From assembly GCF_014199215.1 (NCBI RefSeq), contig NZ_JACIJC010000003.1:372001-436000 (forward strand): a stretch of DNA of 64,000 nucleotides, written 5' to 3'. Every line of letters begins with the position of its first letter. The stretch's first letter is position 1. The notes beneath the pieces were generated by a model. That model was not told the origin of the DNA. It did no database searches and saw only the letters and a program-made list of their open reading frames with translations. The translations under genes were made by a program, and so were the position numbers. The stretch comes from Sphingobium boeckii (GTDB taxonomy: Bacteria; Pseudomonadota; Alphaproteobacteria; Sphingomonadales; Sphingomonadaceae). This document shows, in pieces, positions 63,523 through 64,000 of the stretch.

Positions 63523-63537
63523 GTTCACTATACGTTC
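63523..63537. promoter_or_regulatory. Alphaproteobacterial LexA-type SOS box at the radical-SAM gene
   Basis: GTTC at 63523-63526, seven bases, GTTC at 63534-63537. The LexA operator in alphaproteobacteria is the direct repeat GTTC-N7-GTTC, and this is an exact match. It lies 3 bases upstream of the ATG, where a repressor would block initiation. Confidence 0.6.
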
Positions 63538-63586
63538 CCATTCCCGGCCCGTCTATAACATCCGGCAAGCCTTGCAAAAAGATTCA

Positions 63587-63720
63587 TTCCTCCCCCACGG
63601 GGGAGGGGGACCGCTTCCGGTGGAGGGGCAGTGGTAGCGTGCAATGTTTTACTGACTTCAGCGGGATGACTGCCCCTCCGTCAGCCTGCGGCTGCCACCT
63701 CCCCGGGCCGGGGAGGAACG
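63587..63720. repeat. Palindromic repeat (family E) between the radical-SAM and MmeI-like genes
   Basis: Left part has TCCCCCACGGGGGAGGGGGA; right part has CCACCTCCCCGGGCCGGGGA, with a long A/T-richer centre containing GGAGGGGCAGT and ACTGCCCCTCC as inverted arms. This marks the boundary before the restriction-modification gene; the 262-base gap 63578-63839 shows no other gene. Confidence 0.6.
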
Positions 63721-63839
63721 ATAAGTGGCGTCTCAATCCACAGCAGAAAGCAGAAACCTGCTCCGTTCCGGACCAGTCTCCCCGCGCCCATCGTCGCCAC
63801 CACCGATAGCTTCCGCCCTTCATTCCGGGGGGAAATATC

Positions 63840-64000
63840 ATGCGGCTGCAATGGTCCGAAATCCGTGCGCGGGCGGCGCGGTTCAGCGAGGTGCACAAGC
63901 ATGATCGCTATGAAAAAGGCGAGACGCAGGCCTTTTACGAGGAGTTTTTCGGGGTCTTCGGCATCCAGCGGCGGCAGGTCGCGGTGTATGAACAACGGGT
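63840..64000 (+). CDS. MmeI-like type IIL restriction-modification enzyme, N-terminus (partial)
   Basis: The first 53 residues run off the right edge. MRLQWSEIRARAARFSEVHK, then ETQAFYEEFFGVFGIQRRQV resembles the start of MmeI-like proteins, which combine an N-terminal endonuclease with a DNA methyltransferase and target-recognition domain. SD GGGGGGAA lies 6 bases upstream of the ATG. The endonuclease active site and the methylase motifs are beyond the window, so the class is a resemblance only. Confidence 0.65.
   Translation, partial: MRLQWSEIRARAARFSEVHKHDRYEKGETQAFYEEFFGVFGIQRRQVAVYEQR

Overview
The window is chromosomal core DNA of a sphingomonad (Alphaproteobacteria, Sphingomonadales; Sphingomonas-like). 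This rests on the high GC content, the NepR-PhyR-EcfG general stress response locus with a neighbouring PhyP-type kinase, the tatABC/scpAB/nagZ/SPOR/argS block, a complete alphaproteobacterial dcw cluster and many copies of dispersed palindromic intergenic repeats. No rRNA, tRNA, CRISPR array, IS element or prophage was recognised.

Layout. (1) 1-2.5 kb, + strand: end of an unknown gene, then a DUF1285 protein, a Nudix CoA pyrophosphatase and the CCA-adding enzyme in one overlapping operon. (2) 2.5-6.6 kb, - strand: a PAS-GGDEF-EAL protein and parC. (3) 6.6-10.9 kb: general stress response locus with ecfG, a 43-aa membrane peptide, phyR, nepR and a HisKA_2 kinase whose ATP-binding domain looks degenerate (PhyP-like). 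I found three EcfG-type promoters here (GGAAC-N16/17-yGTT). One of them reads into a roughly 100-nt two-hairpin RNA gene with C-rich loops, placed between the kinase and an entericidin-like lipopeptide gene. (4) 10.9-17.7 kb, - strand: tatC-tatB-tatA, scpB-scpA, nagZ, a SPOR protein and argS. (5) 17.7-22 kb: a Rossmann-fold protein, a small periplasmic protein, a dGTPase-like HD hydrolase and a TPR-SPOR protein. (6) 22.2-41 kb, - strand: the dcw cluster mraZ-rsmH-ftsL-ftsI-murE-murF-mraY-murD-ftsW-murG-murC-murB-ddl-ftsQ-ftsA-ftsZ, mostly with 1-20 nt overlaps. (7) 41-47.6 kb: membrane proteins, cysteine synthase, an MliC-like lipoprotein, a second GGDEF-EAL protein and a LuxR-like regulator. 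(8) 47.6-59.8 kb: purL, a periplasmic cyclophilin, nudC, a serine hydrolase, mutY, a DciA-like protein, two tandem DsbA-like thioredoxins and smc. (9) 59.9-64 kb: a UdgX-type uracil-DNA enzyme fused to DUF4130, a hemerythrin protein, a small membrane protein, a radical-SAM DNA repair/modification protein with an alphaproteobacterial LexA-type box at its start, and the first 53 codons of an MmeI-like restriction-modification enzyme.

How the parts work together. The dcw genes make and polymerise peptidoglycan precursors and build the divisome. The SPOR proteins, NagZ, the Tat system and the DsbA-like proteins serve the envelope. ScpAB and SMC form the condensin. The stress locus is a partner-switch circuit: phosphorylated PhyR takes NepR off EcfG.

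The most unusual observations are the putative EcfG-driven small RNA, palindromic repeats that have become protein-coding (in-frame inside MurD and across the murB/ddl junction), a 10-bp-periodic GGG array upstream of mraZ, and the DNA-repair cluster at the right edge.
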